Shown: in pieces, positions 10,096 to 17,815 of the stretch
Numbering within the stretch: position 1 is the first letter of the stretch
Layout of the letters: every line of letters begins with the position of its first letter
NCBI GenBank assembly: GCA_021776825.1
Contig: JAJFFG010000050.1
Location: 186,001 to 250,000, forward strand
Direction of reading: 5' to 3'
Length of the DNA: 64,000 nucleotides
Source of the DNA: Planctomycetota bacterium
Lineage (GTDB): Bacteria; Planctomycetota; JAJSAM01; JAJVHW01
The notes under the pieces: model-generated
Databases searched by the model: none
Told to the model about the DNA's origin: nothing
Seen by the model: only the letters and a program-made list of their open reading frames with translations
Position numbers and translations under genes: made by a program

Positions 10096-10464
10096 CTACT
10101 TGCCGTCGTCGAGGCCGTCGAAGTAGCGCTGGATCCCGTCGCGATAGCGACGCGGGATCACTTCGGCGTCGAGCGGCGCTTGGGCATCGGCTCGAGCGCG
10201 TGCGAGCTGCTCGCGGAAGGCCGGGGTGAGCTGTCCCGGTCGCGGCAGTCCACGGAACGTCGTGACGGTGATCCGCCCCTTCGGGTCGAGACGTCCGCGC
10301 ACGCGATCGACTTCGGACCCGGCCTCGAGGTCGCCGAACTGCGCCTCGCCGCCGCTGCCCGTTCCCGGTCCGCCCTGGCCGGGCCCGTTGCCCTGACCCT
10401 GGCCTTGTCCCTGACCAGCACCCGCGCCACCGTTGCCGTGCGTACCGCACGACCCTCCGCCAGC
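10096..10464 (-). pseudogene. In-frame continuation after TGA: C-terminal domain of the coiled-coil protein
   Basis: After the TGA at 10465-10467 the same frame runs 122 codons to TAG at 10096-10098. It begins with a Gly/Gln-rich linker (AGGGSCGTHGNGGAGAGQGQ) and ends with a compact domain containing 'TTFRGLPRPGQ' and 'IPRRYRDGIQRYFDGLDD'. That ending resembles the C-terminal module of related planctomycete coiled-coil proteins (pattern 'GxPRPG...IPxxYRDxVRxYF', recalled from the family rather than searched). There is no convincing ribosome binding site for a separate start; the best internal start is GTG at 10302. The simplest reading is one gene split by a GGA-to-TGA type change. It could instead be recoded or a base-call error. 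Confidence 0.6.
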
Positions 10465-11766
10465 TCAGGTCCCGCCGGCGCCGCCGAGGCGCAGGCGTCG
10501 TCCGCCGGAGGCCTGGCCGGCACCCTGGCGGAGCATCTCGGCCAGCTCTTCCATCGAGGCCATCTCCGAGAGCTGCTGCAACAGCTCGGCGAGTTCCTCA
10601 CGGGACATGCTGCCGAGGTCCATCAAGTCGCTCTCGCCCGCCTCACCCTGCATGGGCTCGTAGTTCGGGTCCTGGTCGAGCTTCGAGGCGATCTCGCGCA
10701 GCTTCTCGGCGATCTGCGCGAGCAGGTCTTCGTTGCCGATCGTGCGCAGTTTGTCCTGCAGCTCCTTCATGCCCAGCGAGTCGGCCTGCTCCATCGCCTG
10801 ACGCAGGGCATCGATGCGCTGCGCCATCGCACGTAGGTCGTCGGGAGACGGCGGCGACTCGCCGGCGTCGCCCTTCTCGAGGCGCTCCTGGAGCTCGGCC
10901 ATGTCCTTCTGCAGGTTCTCCAGCCCGATCTGCGCCATCTCCTTCAGGAGCTCGGCGAGCGCCTTCGAGGCCTTCGACGCCTCCGGTGTGCCGGCCATCG
11001 GCTTCGGCATGCCGGCGCGTCGGCGGGCTGCCGCCTTCGCCAGGTCGGCCAACTCGTTCATCTTCTGCAGGGCCACGGGGCGCGGCGGAGGCTGGACGGC
11101 GAGGCGCTTCGTCGCGCGCTCGATCTCCTTGGCGACCTTCTCGAGGTCGACCTCCTTGCGCTCCTTCGCCGCGTCGGCGACGCGCTCGGCGGCCTTGGCC
11201 ATCCGGCGGGCGACCTCCGCGATGCGGTTCTCGTCGTCGAGCCGCGCCTTCGTCTGGGCGGGCGACTCGGCGGCGGCCGTCAGCGGCTCGATGAAGAGCA
11301 GTCCGAGGGCCAACAGCGCGCCGGCTCCGGCGATGACGAGCGGACGACGCAGCACACGCGGCCGGATCGCGGCCCGGATCAGCGCGGGCGTCACGTTGGC
11401 GGCACGCTCCTCGGCGTCGGCGACGACGAGGTACCCCAGCGGACCGGCACTCTCCTGGGCGGACTGCGCCCACAGGGACGTCGAGACGCGTTCGGCCAGC
11501 CCGAGCCGGCGATCGGCCTCGGCGGCCAGTCGCTGCTTGTCCCACCGGCGGAACAGAACGCCGCCGAGCGGTACGGCCAGACAGACGGCGCCAGCGGCGA
11601 GGGCTGCGGTGGGGACGTCGACCTGGATCCAGCCGAGGGCGCGAGCTCCGACACCGAGTGCCAGCAGTATCCCGCCGGCGGCGGCGCCATGCTGGAGGTC
11701 TTCGAGCGCGCCGGCGAGCGCCAAGCGTGCGCGTACGCGGGAGAGTAGTCCGGAGGTCCTGCTCAT
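10465..11766 (-). CDS. Coiled-coil inner-membrane protein, ends at an in-frame TGA
   Basis: Start ATG at 11766 has GAGGAG 5 nt upstream; translation to TGA at 10465-10467 gives 433 residues. Three membrane helices are visible (about 26-44, 52-72 and 142-160), followed by some 250 residues of Lys/Glu/Ala-rich, mostly helical sequence likely to form coiled coils, then a Gly-rich stretch. The layout resembles large membrane/coiled-coil proteins (DUF4175-like) next to vWA and MoxR genes in planctomycetes. The same frame continues beyond the TGA for 122 codons with a conserved-looking C-terminal region (see 10096-10464). The annotated product may therefore be a truncation, a readthrough product or a sequencing artefact. 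Confidence 0.75.
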   Translation of the reverse strand: MSRTSGLLSRVRARLALAGALEDLQHGAAAGGILLALGVGARALGWIQVDVPTAALAAGAVCLAVPLGGVLFRRWDKQRLAAEADRRLGLAERVSTSLWAQSAQESAGPLGYLVVADAEERAANVTPALIRAAIRPRVLRRPLVIAGAGALLALGLLFIEPLTAAAESPAQTKARLDDENRIAEVARRMAKAAERVADAAKERKEVDLEKVAKEIERATKRLAVQPPPRPVALQKMNELADLAKAAARRRAGMPKPMAGTPEASKASKALAELLKEMAQIGLENLQKDMAELQERLEKGDAGESPPSPDDLRAMAQRIDALRQAMEQADSLGMKELQDKLRTIGNEDLLAQIAEKLREIASKLDQDPNYEPMQGEAGESDLMDLGSMSREELAELLQQLSEMASMEELAEMLRQGAGQASGGRRLRLGGAGGT

Positions 11767-12091
11767 CGTCACTCCTCGATCCTGCCCGCGGGTCCTCTCC
11801 CGGTCCCCGCGCTTCCTCTTCACAGTGTAACGGACGACTGGGGAGACCGTTCGTTGCACGTCGAACTGGGAAGTTACTCCCTGTTCATCGACCCGCGACG
11901 TGGGGCGGAAGAACCCATGGGCTCGGACGAGCGGCGCGAACGCGCCGCGGGGCGCCAGCTCGGCGGCCGAGTGGGCCGGCGCAGCGCCGTCGAGCCGAGT
12001 CTGCCCGATGGGAGCAGCGGGGGCGGATCAGGAGATCCGTACGGGTGGGTCTCCTGACCCACTCCGCCGTGTCGGCAACCGCGCGATCGGC
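11767..12091. other. 325-bp gap with two hairpins, no gene seen
   Basis: I see no convincing coding frame here. Two inverted repeats stand out: an 8-bp GC-only stem with an AA loop at 11931-11948 and a longer stem at 12025-12060. The gap separates the carboxypeptidase-regulatory-like gene (stop at 12092) from the coiled-coil gene (start 11766). It may hold a partial terminator, an RNA processing site and/or an internal promoter of the operon. Confidence 0.5.
12025..12060 (-). terminator. Possible hairpin terminator or RNA stabiliser 3' of the carboxypeptidase-like gene
   Basis: Arms 12025-12035 and 12050-12060 pair over 11 positions with one mismatch (TCAGGAGA pairs perfectly with TCTCCTGA), with a 14-nt loop. 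It begins about 31 bp beyond the stop of the gene ending at 12092. No run of T follows on either strand, so it is not a classic intrinsic terminator; mRNA protection or processing is equally likely. Confidence 0.35.
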
Positions 12092-14920
12092 TCACTCGGG
12101 GCGCAGTTCCAGGACGACGTCCTCGCCGCCACTCGGGGACTGCACCTCGCCCACGTAGACGACGCCCTCGTGCTCGTGACGGACGCGAACGGTCCATGTG
12201 CCCGCGGGGAGCCCGCCGAGGGAGTAGCGACCAGCGGAGTCCATGGTCGCCGTCGAACGCACGGCGCCCTGGTCGATGGTGACCTCTGGCCGGAACCGTG
12301 GCTTGGCTCCCGCGAGTTCGACCCGGCCGCCGACGGACTGGGCCCGAGTCGGCACGATCTCGATCAGTTGGCCATCGGCTCGCAGGCCGGTGAGGTGCGC
12401 GCACTCGCCATTGCCGAGGTTGGTGTAGTACGCATACGTCGACATGCGGTCGAGGCCGGAGATGGTCGAATCGAGGAGCGTCTCCTCGGACCAGACGATG
12501 TCTCGCGCTGCCTCGTCGAACAGTCGTGCCGTGCCGGCCAGACTCCGGAAGGCGTCCTCGAACGTTGGGTAGCGGATGCGGACAGAGGGGCCGACAGCGA
12601 CGGTGATCCTCGTGTCCGCCCCTGCCCGCGCGGGAACGACCGTCTCGCTGTCCCCCAACACCACCACGAGCTCTCCGTCCGCAAAGGCCACCGAGTCGAT
12701 GCGGAAGGACCCATCCCGCTCGCTCCGGTCGGTCTTGCGCGTGTCGCCGTTCCGCGCCGCGACGCGGATTCCGGGCAGCAGTCGTCCGGCTTCGTCGACC
12801 AGGGTGCCGTGGAACACGTACCCACGGCCGAGTTCGATGTCCTCGTCCCGCGCGACCCAGTCCTTCTCGATCAGGTCCAGGAGCTCGTCATTGCGCCACG
12901 AGTAGAGCGAGAGCTCGTGCAACTCTCCGGCCACGAGACCCTCCAGAACGACCGTCCCCGTCTCGTCGGACGTCTCCTGCGCCCCGCGCCCGCCACCGCG
13001 TGGCTTGGCGAACACCGTGATGTCCGACGCCGGCTTGCCGTCGGGTCCGCGGATGCGCAGCGTGATCAAGGCCGATTCGCGCAACACGACGCGGCCGTCC
13101 GAGACGGGCAACGTCCACGTCAGCGTGGGGATGTCCGCGAACTGGTCGGGCTGCCAGACCTGCAGATCAACAGGCCCCGGAGGGAACCCGTATACGGCGA
13201 ACCGGCCCTCGGCGTCGGTCGAGGTCTCGCGCTCGATCAGGTGCGGCCCCTTCACGTCGATGCGGATGCCCGCGAGCGGCGCGCCATCGGCGCCCGTGAC
13301 GAGTCCCTCGCAGTCCGCGCTCCGGAGCATGCGAATCTCCGGGGCTTCGGGACGGAGTTCGGGGACGTGCGTCAGGGCCATGCCGGCGCGCTCACCGTGT
13401 CGGTCGCGCGCGTCGCGCACCAGCACGTCCAGCGTTGCCGCGGTCTCCGGCGCCTCGATCCACACGCGTCCTTGCGAGACGGGGAAGCCGTGACGGCGCC
13501 AGCGACTGCCCCCGCCCTCCCACGTGACACGCGCCCACGCCCGGTCGACCGGATCGCCGTCAGCGGTGACCACGCGCACCTCCCAGAGTCGCATCGGCGA
13601 CGTCGGCTCCGAGGTCGGCTTGGCGTTGTCGGTGGACGGGGCGGACGGGGCAACGGACAGTTCGATCGTGTGCGGCGCTTCGTCCAGCGACGCGATGTCG
13701 CCGCGCGCGTCCGCAAAGCCCTCGGCGGAGACGCCGACGCGCACCGGCAGGGCTGCCATCGTCGCGAACGCGGCTTCGCCAGTGGCGTCCGTCCTGGCGG
13801 ACCCGAGCCCGAACACGACATGGCTGTGCTTCGAGAACCCGACGTTGGCACCCTCGATCGGTGTTCCGTCGGTCGTTGTCACTCGCACGCGGAGGACGGG
13901 CTTCGGTCGAACCACCAAGGTGACGTCCTCGGCGAGTCCCTGATTCAGATAGTCGGCGGGGCCGGACCACGCGTGCGTCGGCGAGTCCGGACGCACGGAG
14001 ATCCGGCCGGGGAGCAGGCCTTCGACAACGAAGCGACCGTCGACACCCGACACGCCCTTCGCGCGGCGGTGCACGATCTGGCTGGAGTCGGCCGCGCACC
14101 ACACACCGACGCGGACGCCGGAAACCGGCTGGCCGTCCGGGTCGACGACGCGCCCCGTGAGCGGTCGGCTCGGGACCACGACGAGGTCGTGCTCGAGGTC
14201 GGTCGCGGGAGTGAGCGTCACTCCCAACGGGTTGACCGAGAACAGCCGCCGAACCTGCGTGATCTGCAGAGAGACGTGCGTGCCGCCGATGACGAACACG
14301 GTCCAGAATCCGGGTTTGGCATCCTCGAGCACGTACGACCCGCTCGCGTCCGATCGACACTCGATGTCGCGGTCCTGATCGTAGTCCGCCCGCGTGCCGG
14401 GGATGGCCACGACGCGTGCATTCGCAACCGGTGCGCCGCTGTCACGATCCAGCACGCGACCGCGGATGACGGTGCGCCGCAACAACGCAATCTCGAGCCG
14501 TCCCGGGCCGGGCGGCGCTCCTGCGGACGCGGTCGCGTGGTGATCGGCGCGGGCTCGGATGGCGACCAGACGCTCCCGGGCCGGCGTCCAGGTGAGCCCC
14601 GCGGCATCGGTGGGGGACAGCGCCTCGTTCGCGACGTAGACCGTGGCGTTCTGCAGCGGCGCGCCGTCGACGGCTGAGACGACGCGGATGACGAGGTCCG
14701 CGTCTCCGGGGGCGGGAACTTCGTCGGGCGCCGGGTCGTCATCGCCTGCGTGACGGCGCGCCTCGAGAGCGACCGTTGCGGGCGGGGTGACGGACGGCGC
14801 GTCGCTCGCCTCCTCGGGCGCACACATGGCAAGACCGACGATCACCGCTGCGAGAGCGAGGACACCGAGCAGCCACCCGCGATAGGAAGGACGCGGGCCA
14901 CCCGGCGCGGGTGCGACCAC
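12092..14920 (-). CDS. Membrane-anchored multi-domain carboxypeptidase-regulatory-like protein
   Basis: The chosen start is GTG at 14920, 2 bp after the permease stop, giving 942 residues. One hydrophobic anchor (about 15-33) is followed by an acidic/Pro-rich linker. The remainder is a string of carboxypeptidase-regulatory-like beta-sandwich domains, recognised by repeats of 'GRVxDxxGxPVxGxRV...DxxGRFxxxGLPPG'. At least five or six are visible, the last near the C-terminus. These domains are Ig-like modules used in extracellular proteins; no peptidase domain is attached. It probably projects from the membrane on the far side of the ABC-2 permease encoded just upstream. The ribosome binding site is weak, consistent with translational coupling. 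Confidence 0.8.
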   Translation of the reverse strand: MVAPAPGGPRPSYRGWLLGVLALAAVIVGLAMCAPEEASDAPSVTPPATVALEARRHAGDDDPAPDEVPAPGDADLVIRVVSAVDGAPLQNATVYVANEALSPTDAAGLTWTPARERLVAIRARADHHATASAGAPPGPGRLEIALLRRTVIRGRVLDRDSGAPVANARVVAIPGTRADYDQDRDIECRSDASGSYVLEDAKPGFWTVFVIGGTHVSLQITQVRRLFSVNPLGVTLTPATDLEHDLVVVPSRPLTGRVVDPDGQPVSGVRVGVWCAADSSQIVHRRAKGVSGVDGRFVVEGLLPGRISVRPDSPTHAWSGPADYLNQGLAEDVTLVVRPKPVLRVRVTTTDGTPIEGANVGFSKHSHVVFGLGSARTDATGEAAFATMAALPVRVGVSAEGFADARGDIASLDEAPHTIELSVAPSAPSTDNAKPTSEPTSPMRLWEVRVVTADGDPVDRAWARVTWEGGGSRWRRHGFPVSQGRVWIEAPETAATLDVLVRDARDRHGERAGMALTHVPELRPEAPEIRMLRSADCEGLVTGADGAPLAGIRIDVKGPHLIERETSTDAEGRFAVYGFPPGPVDLQVWQPDQFADIPTLTWTLPVSDGRVVLRESALITLRIRGPDGKPASDITVFAKPRGGGRGAQETSDETGTVVLEGLVAGELHELSLYSWRNDELLDLIEKDWVARDEDIELGRGYVFHGTLVDEAGRLLPGIRVAARNGDTRKTDRSERDGSFRIDSVAFADGELVVVLGDSETVVPARAGADTRITVAVGPSVRIRYPTFEDAFRSLAGTARLFDEAARDIVWSEETLLDSTISGLDRMSTYAYYTNLGNGECAHLTGLRADGQLIEIVPTRAQSVGGRVELAGAKPRFRPEVTIDQGAVRSTATMDSAGRYSLGGLPAGTWTVRVRHEHEGVVYVGEVQSPSGGEDVVLELRPE

Positions 14921-14922
14921 GG

Positions 14923-16611
14923 CTACGCGTCGTCCCGACTGCGATCCAATGCGCGGCCGGCGCGTGCCATGAGATGCCCGCCCACAATGCCCCAGATGAC
15001 CGTCCAGAGAGCGGACGCCGCCAGCACCGTCTCGTTCGAGCTGTTGCTCCCCGCATCGGCTGCCATGTCGGCGACGAACATCGGCGCCATCCACATGAGG
15101 AGCGCCGGTGACGCTGTGATGTAGAGGAAGATCTCGTCATCCCCACCACCGACGATGATGGCCACGAGGAACAGACCGACGAGATGCAGGACCGTGCCGC
15201 CGAACACGATGGCGAACGTCTTGAGCACCGCTCTTCCAGGCGTTGCGGCCCCAATCGAGACGCGCATCCCGATGCCGGCGAAGAGAGTGAGGACCACTCC
15301 CGAGACGGCCAGCCACGCGCAGAGCGCCTGCACGGTGAACTCGGTGGCCGGGAGAGCGACAACGCCGTGGATCACGCCGATCGCCATGAGCGGGACGACG
15401 CCGAGAAGGACGCCGCAGAGTTTGCCGAACGTCACGTCCCCGTAGCGGAAAGGCGTCGCGAGGAGCAGGTCCAGCGACCCGGACTTCCGTTCTGAGGCGA
15501 CCGCGCCCGCCGCGCTTGCCAGCACCTGGAACGACGCGATCGTCGTGATGACACAGAGCGCGATGACGTGCAGCTCCCAGTCATCAGCACCGTCTTCGAA
15601 CGCCGCCCAGAGAATGAGCGCCTCGACGATCAGCGCGACTGCGAGTACGAGCCACGCCGGCATCCGCGGGCGGCGCAGCAGAGAGCCGCGCACCGCCTGA
15701 TCGATCACCGGATTATCGAGGAACATCGTGTGCTTGCCGCGGCGGCGCTTCCCGCCGCCCCGTGCCCGCGTCGCGGACTCGCGGGAGATGCGCGCCGTCG
15801 CCACGATGAGCACGATCACCGCGCCGATCGCAGCCACCGCAAGTTGCAGCCAGCCGCCAGAGGTTGCCGTTCCGATGCCCATGATCGAGCCCGCTGTCTG
15901 GACCCACGCGAAGTACGGAGACAGAGCCAACCAGCTCAGCGCGACGTCACCGGGCACCGCGTCGAAGAACGTACTGAACACCAGCGCCACGCCAGCGAGC
16001 CAGAGTGCCGGGAGCAGGAGCACCAACGCGTACGCGCCCAGGACCGCACCGCCGACGGTGCGCGAGTAGGCGGAAGTCAGAATGCCCGCCGCCACGCCGA
16101 ACACGGCGAACCCGAGTGCCAGCGCTGTGGCCTCGAGGAACAGCCCGACACTCACGCCGCCGTACACCAGCGCGATCGACGAGATGGGCAGCGACGCGAA
16201 CACGAGGACCAGCACGACGAGCAACCGCGAGAAGAACTTCGCCAGCACGAACGAGAGGGGGCGCACCGGGGCGGCGAGGACGATGTCGAGTGTGTCGGTC
16301 GAGCGCTCGCCGGCGATGGCTCCGGCCGACAGGGCGGGTGCGAGGAGGAGCACGAGCGCGGGTACTGTGACCGTCGCGCCGAGCAACACGCTCTTGCCGA
16401 TCGAGTCCGGTGTCGCACCGGCTTTGTTCATCAAGACGGCCGCGACGACGATGGCCGGGATGACGACCGCAGCCGTGCGGATGGCGAGGAAGCGGCCCTG
16501 CGACGTGAACACGAGGAAGTCGCGCTCCATCACGGCGCGCATTCCCGCTGCGACGTCCCACGCCCACAGGAACGGGACGAGCAGGATCCGTAGCAACCCC
16601 GGCAGGGCCAT
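14923..16611 (-). CDS. ABC-2 type permease-like membrane protein (paired with the ATPase upstream)
   Basis: The 562-residue protein has about twelve hydrophobic segments arranged as two homologous halves, each beginning with a cytoplasmic segment ('ERDFLVFTSQGRFLA' and 'LDNPVIDQAVRGSLLRR'). It also contains the motifs 'AGERSTDTLDIVLAAPV' and 'SERKSGSLDLLLATPF', characteristic of ABC-2/GldF-like permeases (E-x(n)-T/S-L-x-L-L-x-x-P). It is paralogous to the permease at 8391-10040. The ATPase gene lies immediately upstream in transcription, but the two are now separated by the 241-bp inverted-repeat element at 16622-16862, and no good Shine-Dalgarno precedes the ATG. Expression may thus depend on readthrough of, or a promoter in, that element. 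Confidence 0.82.
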   Translation of the reverse strand: MALPGLLRILLVPFLWAWDVAAGMRAVMERDFLVFTSQGRFLAIRTAAVVIPAIVVAAVLMNKAGATPDSIGKSVLLGATVTVPALVLLLAPALSAGAIAGERSTDTLDIVLAAPVRPLSFVLAKFFSRLLVVLVLVFASLPISSIALVYGGVSVGLFLEATALALGFAVFGVAAGILTSAYSRTVGGAVLGAYALVLLLPALWLAGVALVFSTFFDAVPGDVALSWLALSPYFAWVQTAGSIMGIGTATSGGWLQLAVAAIGAVIVLIVATARISRESATRARGGGKRRRGKHTMFLDNPVIDQAVRGSLLRRPRMPAWLVLAVALIVEALILWAAFEDGADDWELHVIALCVITTIASFQVLASAAGAVASERKSGSLDLLLATPFRYGDVTFGKLCGVLLGVVPLMAIGVIHGVVALPATEFTVQALCAWLAVSGVVLTLFAGIGMRVSIGAATPGRAVLKTFAIVFGGTVLHLVGLFLVAIIVGGGDDEIFLYITASPALLMWMAPMFVADMAADAGSNSSNETVLAASALWTVIWGIVGGHLMARAGRALDRSRDDA

Positions 16612-16621
16612 CAGCGAGGGC

Positions 16622-16862
16622 CTAGCCCGGCCTGTTCATGAGGCTCGCGCACTCCGTGACGACCGTCGTCCGGGAGTACAGAAGCCACCTGGATGCGGGG
16701 GCCACCGCACGCGCCGAGTGGCCCGTCCTGAGCGAGGAGAGGCCGTCGAGATCAAGGCGCGTCGACGACTGCGACGTCGTTCCGTCTCGGAGGAGGCGCA
16801 ACGCCGAGATCGACGGGCTGGACCGCTCAGGGGCGTGAGTCGTCATGAATAGGCCGGGCTAG
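16622..16862. mobile_element. 241-bp MITE-like element, copy 1
   Basis: The element starts CTAGCCCGGCCTGTTCATGA and ends with its near-perfect inverse; 19 of 20 terminal bases pair. A second 241-bp copy in opposite orientation lies at 34017-34257, about 89 percent identical by hand alignment (26 substitutions, no gaps). CTAG bounds both ends, so either CTAG is the target duplication or it is part of the repeat. The right-hand CTAG supplies the TAG stop codon of the ABC ATPase gene. No transposase is encoded; both copies keep a 66-codon open frame, but its protein differences look unconstrained. It is most likely a non-autonomous element moved by a transposase encoded elsewhere. Confidence 0.85.
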
Positions 16863-17815
16863 GCGACCTGGCCCTTGGTCACTTGGAGGAAGATGTCCTC
16901 GACCGAGAGAGCGGTCTCCTCCATGTGAACGAGCTGCAGTCCGTCGCGCACGACGTCGCGTGCCAGGAACGAGATGTCTTCGAGGTCCTTGCGAATGCGG
17001 ACGAACACCTCGCCCGGCGCGCCGGGCTTCATGGCCTCGACGTCGGGGTGGCCGCGGAACAGTTCCATCAGGGCCGTCGTGGCGCGGTTGTCCTCCGCGT
17101 CTTCGACGATACGGAGCATGACGATGCGCTCGGTCCCGAGCCGCTTGCGCGCCTCATCGATGGGGCCCGCGAACAGCAGCCGCCCCTGTTCGATGATGCC
17201 GATCGTGTTACACATCTCGCCGATCTCGGACAGGATGTGGCTCGAGATCAGCAGCGTCTTGCCCATGCGCCGCAGCTCCTGCACGAGCTCCTTGAACTCG
17301 ATGCGAGCGCGCGGGTCGAGGCCTGCCGCCGGCTCGTCGAGCAAGAGCACCTGCGGGTCGTGCAGCAGACAACGCGCGAGGCCGAGTCGCTGCCCCATGC
17401 CGCGCGAGAGACCCATGACGGCCGCATCGCGCTTCTCGACCAGGTCGGTCAGTTCGAGCACTTCCTCGATCTTCTGCCGTCGCGCCTGGCCACGGATGCG
17501 ATACGCCGCGGCGAAGAACTCGAGGTACTCGCCGACGAGCATGTCGTCGTAGATGCCGAGCACGTCGGGCATGTAGCCGATCAACGGCTTCACGCTCTCG
17601 GGACGGCGCTGCACGTTGATGCCGCAGACCTCGGCCACGCCTCCGCTCGGGCGCACGAGCGTCGCGAGGATCTTGATGGTCGTCGACTTGCCGGCGCCGT
17701 TGGGTCCGATGAACCCGAACGCGTCGCCCTGCTCGATCGACAGTTCGAGGTCCCGCAGCGCCGTGACGCCGCGGTACACCTTCGTCAGTCCCTCGGTACG
17801 GATGGCCAGACTCAT
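16859..17815 (-). CDS. ABC transporter ATP-binding protein
   Basis: The 318-residue ATPase has Walker A at 37-45 (GPNGAGKST), a signature 'LSRGMGQR', Walker B 'VLLLDEPAAGLDP' and the H-loop 'ISSHILSE', so it should be active. It belongs to the CcmA/NatA-like class that powers ABC-2 permeases; a C-terminal extension of about 100 residues follows the nucleotide-binding domain. It overlaps the upstream gene at ATGA and is the only ATPase available for the two permeases of this operon. Its TAG stop is formed by the terminal CTAG of the inserted 241-bp element. Confidence 0.92.
   Translation of the reverse strand: MSLAIRTEGLTKVYRGVTALRDLELSIEQGDAFGFIGPNGAGKSTTIKILATLVRPSGGVAEVCGINVQRRPESVKPLIGYMPDVLGIYDDMLVGEYLEFFAAAYRIRGQARRQKIEEVLELTDLVEKRDAAVMGLSRGMGQRLGLARCLLHDPQVLLLDEPAAGLDPRARIEFKELVQELRRMGKTLLISSHILSEIGEMCNTIGIIEQGRLLFAGPIDEARKRLGTERIVMLRIVEDAEDNRATTALMELFRGHPDVEAMKPGAPGEVFVRIRKDLEDISFLARDVVRDGLQLVHMEETALSVEDIFLQVTKGQVA

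Noticed and set aside
10441..10467. Definite selenoprotein
   Set aside because: The TGA lies in a Gly-rich linker rather than a redox site and no Sec machinery is visible in the window; kept only as an open question.
12025..12060. Intrinsic terminator in the strict sense
   Set aside because: The stem is good but there is no U-tract on either strand, so it is listed only as a possible hairpin.
11900..14677. 925-codon plus-strand frame opposite the carboxypeptidase-regulatory-like gene
   Set aside because: Codon-bias shadow; the minus strand shows repeated domains with consistent motifs.
8391..16611. The two permeases as a duplicated assembly artefact
   Set aside because: They share the opening motif and topology, but the sequences are clearly divergent, so they are old paralogues.
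16622..16862. 66-codon ORF inside the 241-bp elements as a real gene
   Set aside because: Both copies keep the frame, but most of the substitutions between them change residues, so there is no sign of protein selection; no ribosome binding site.
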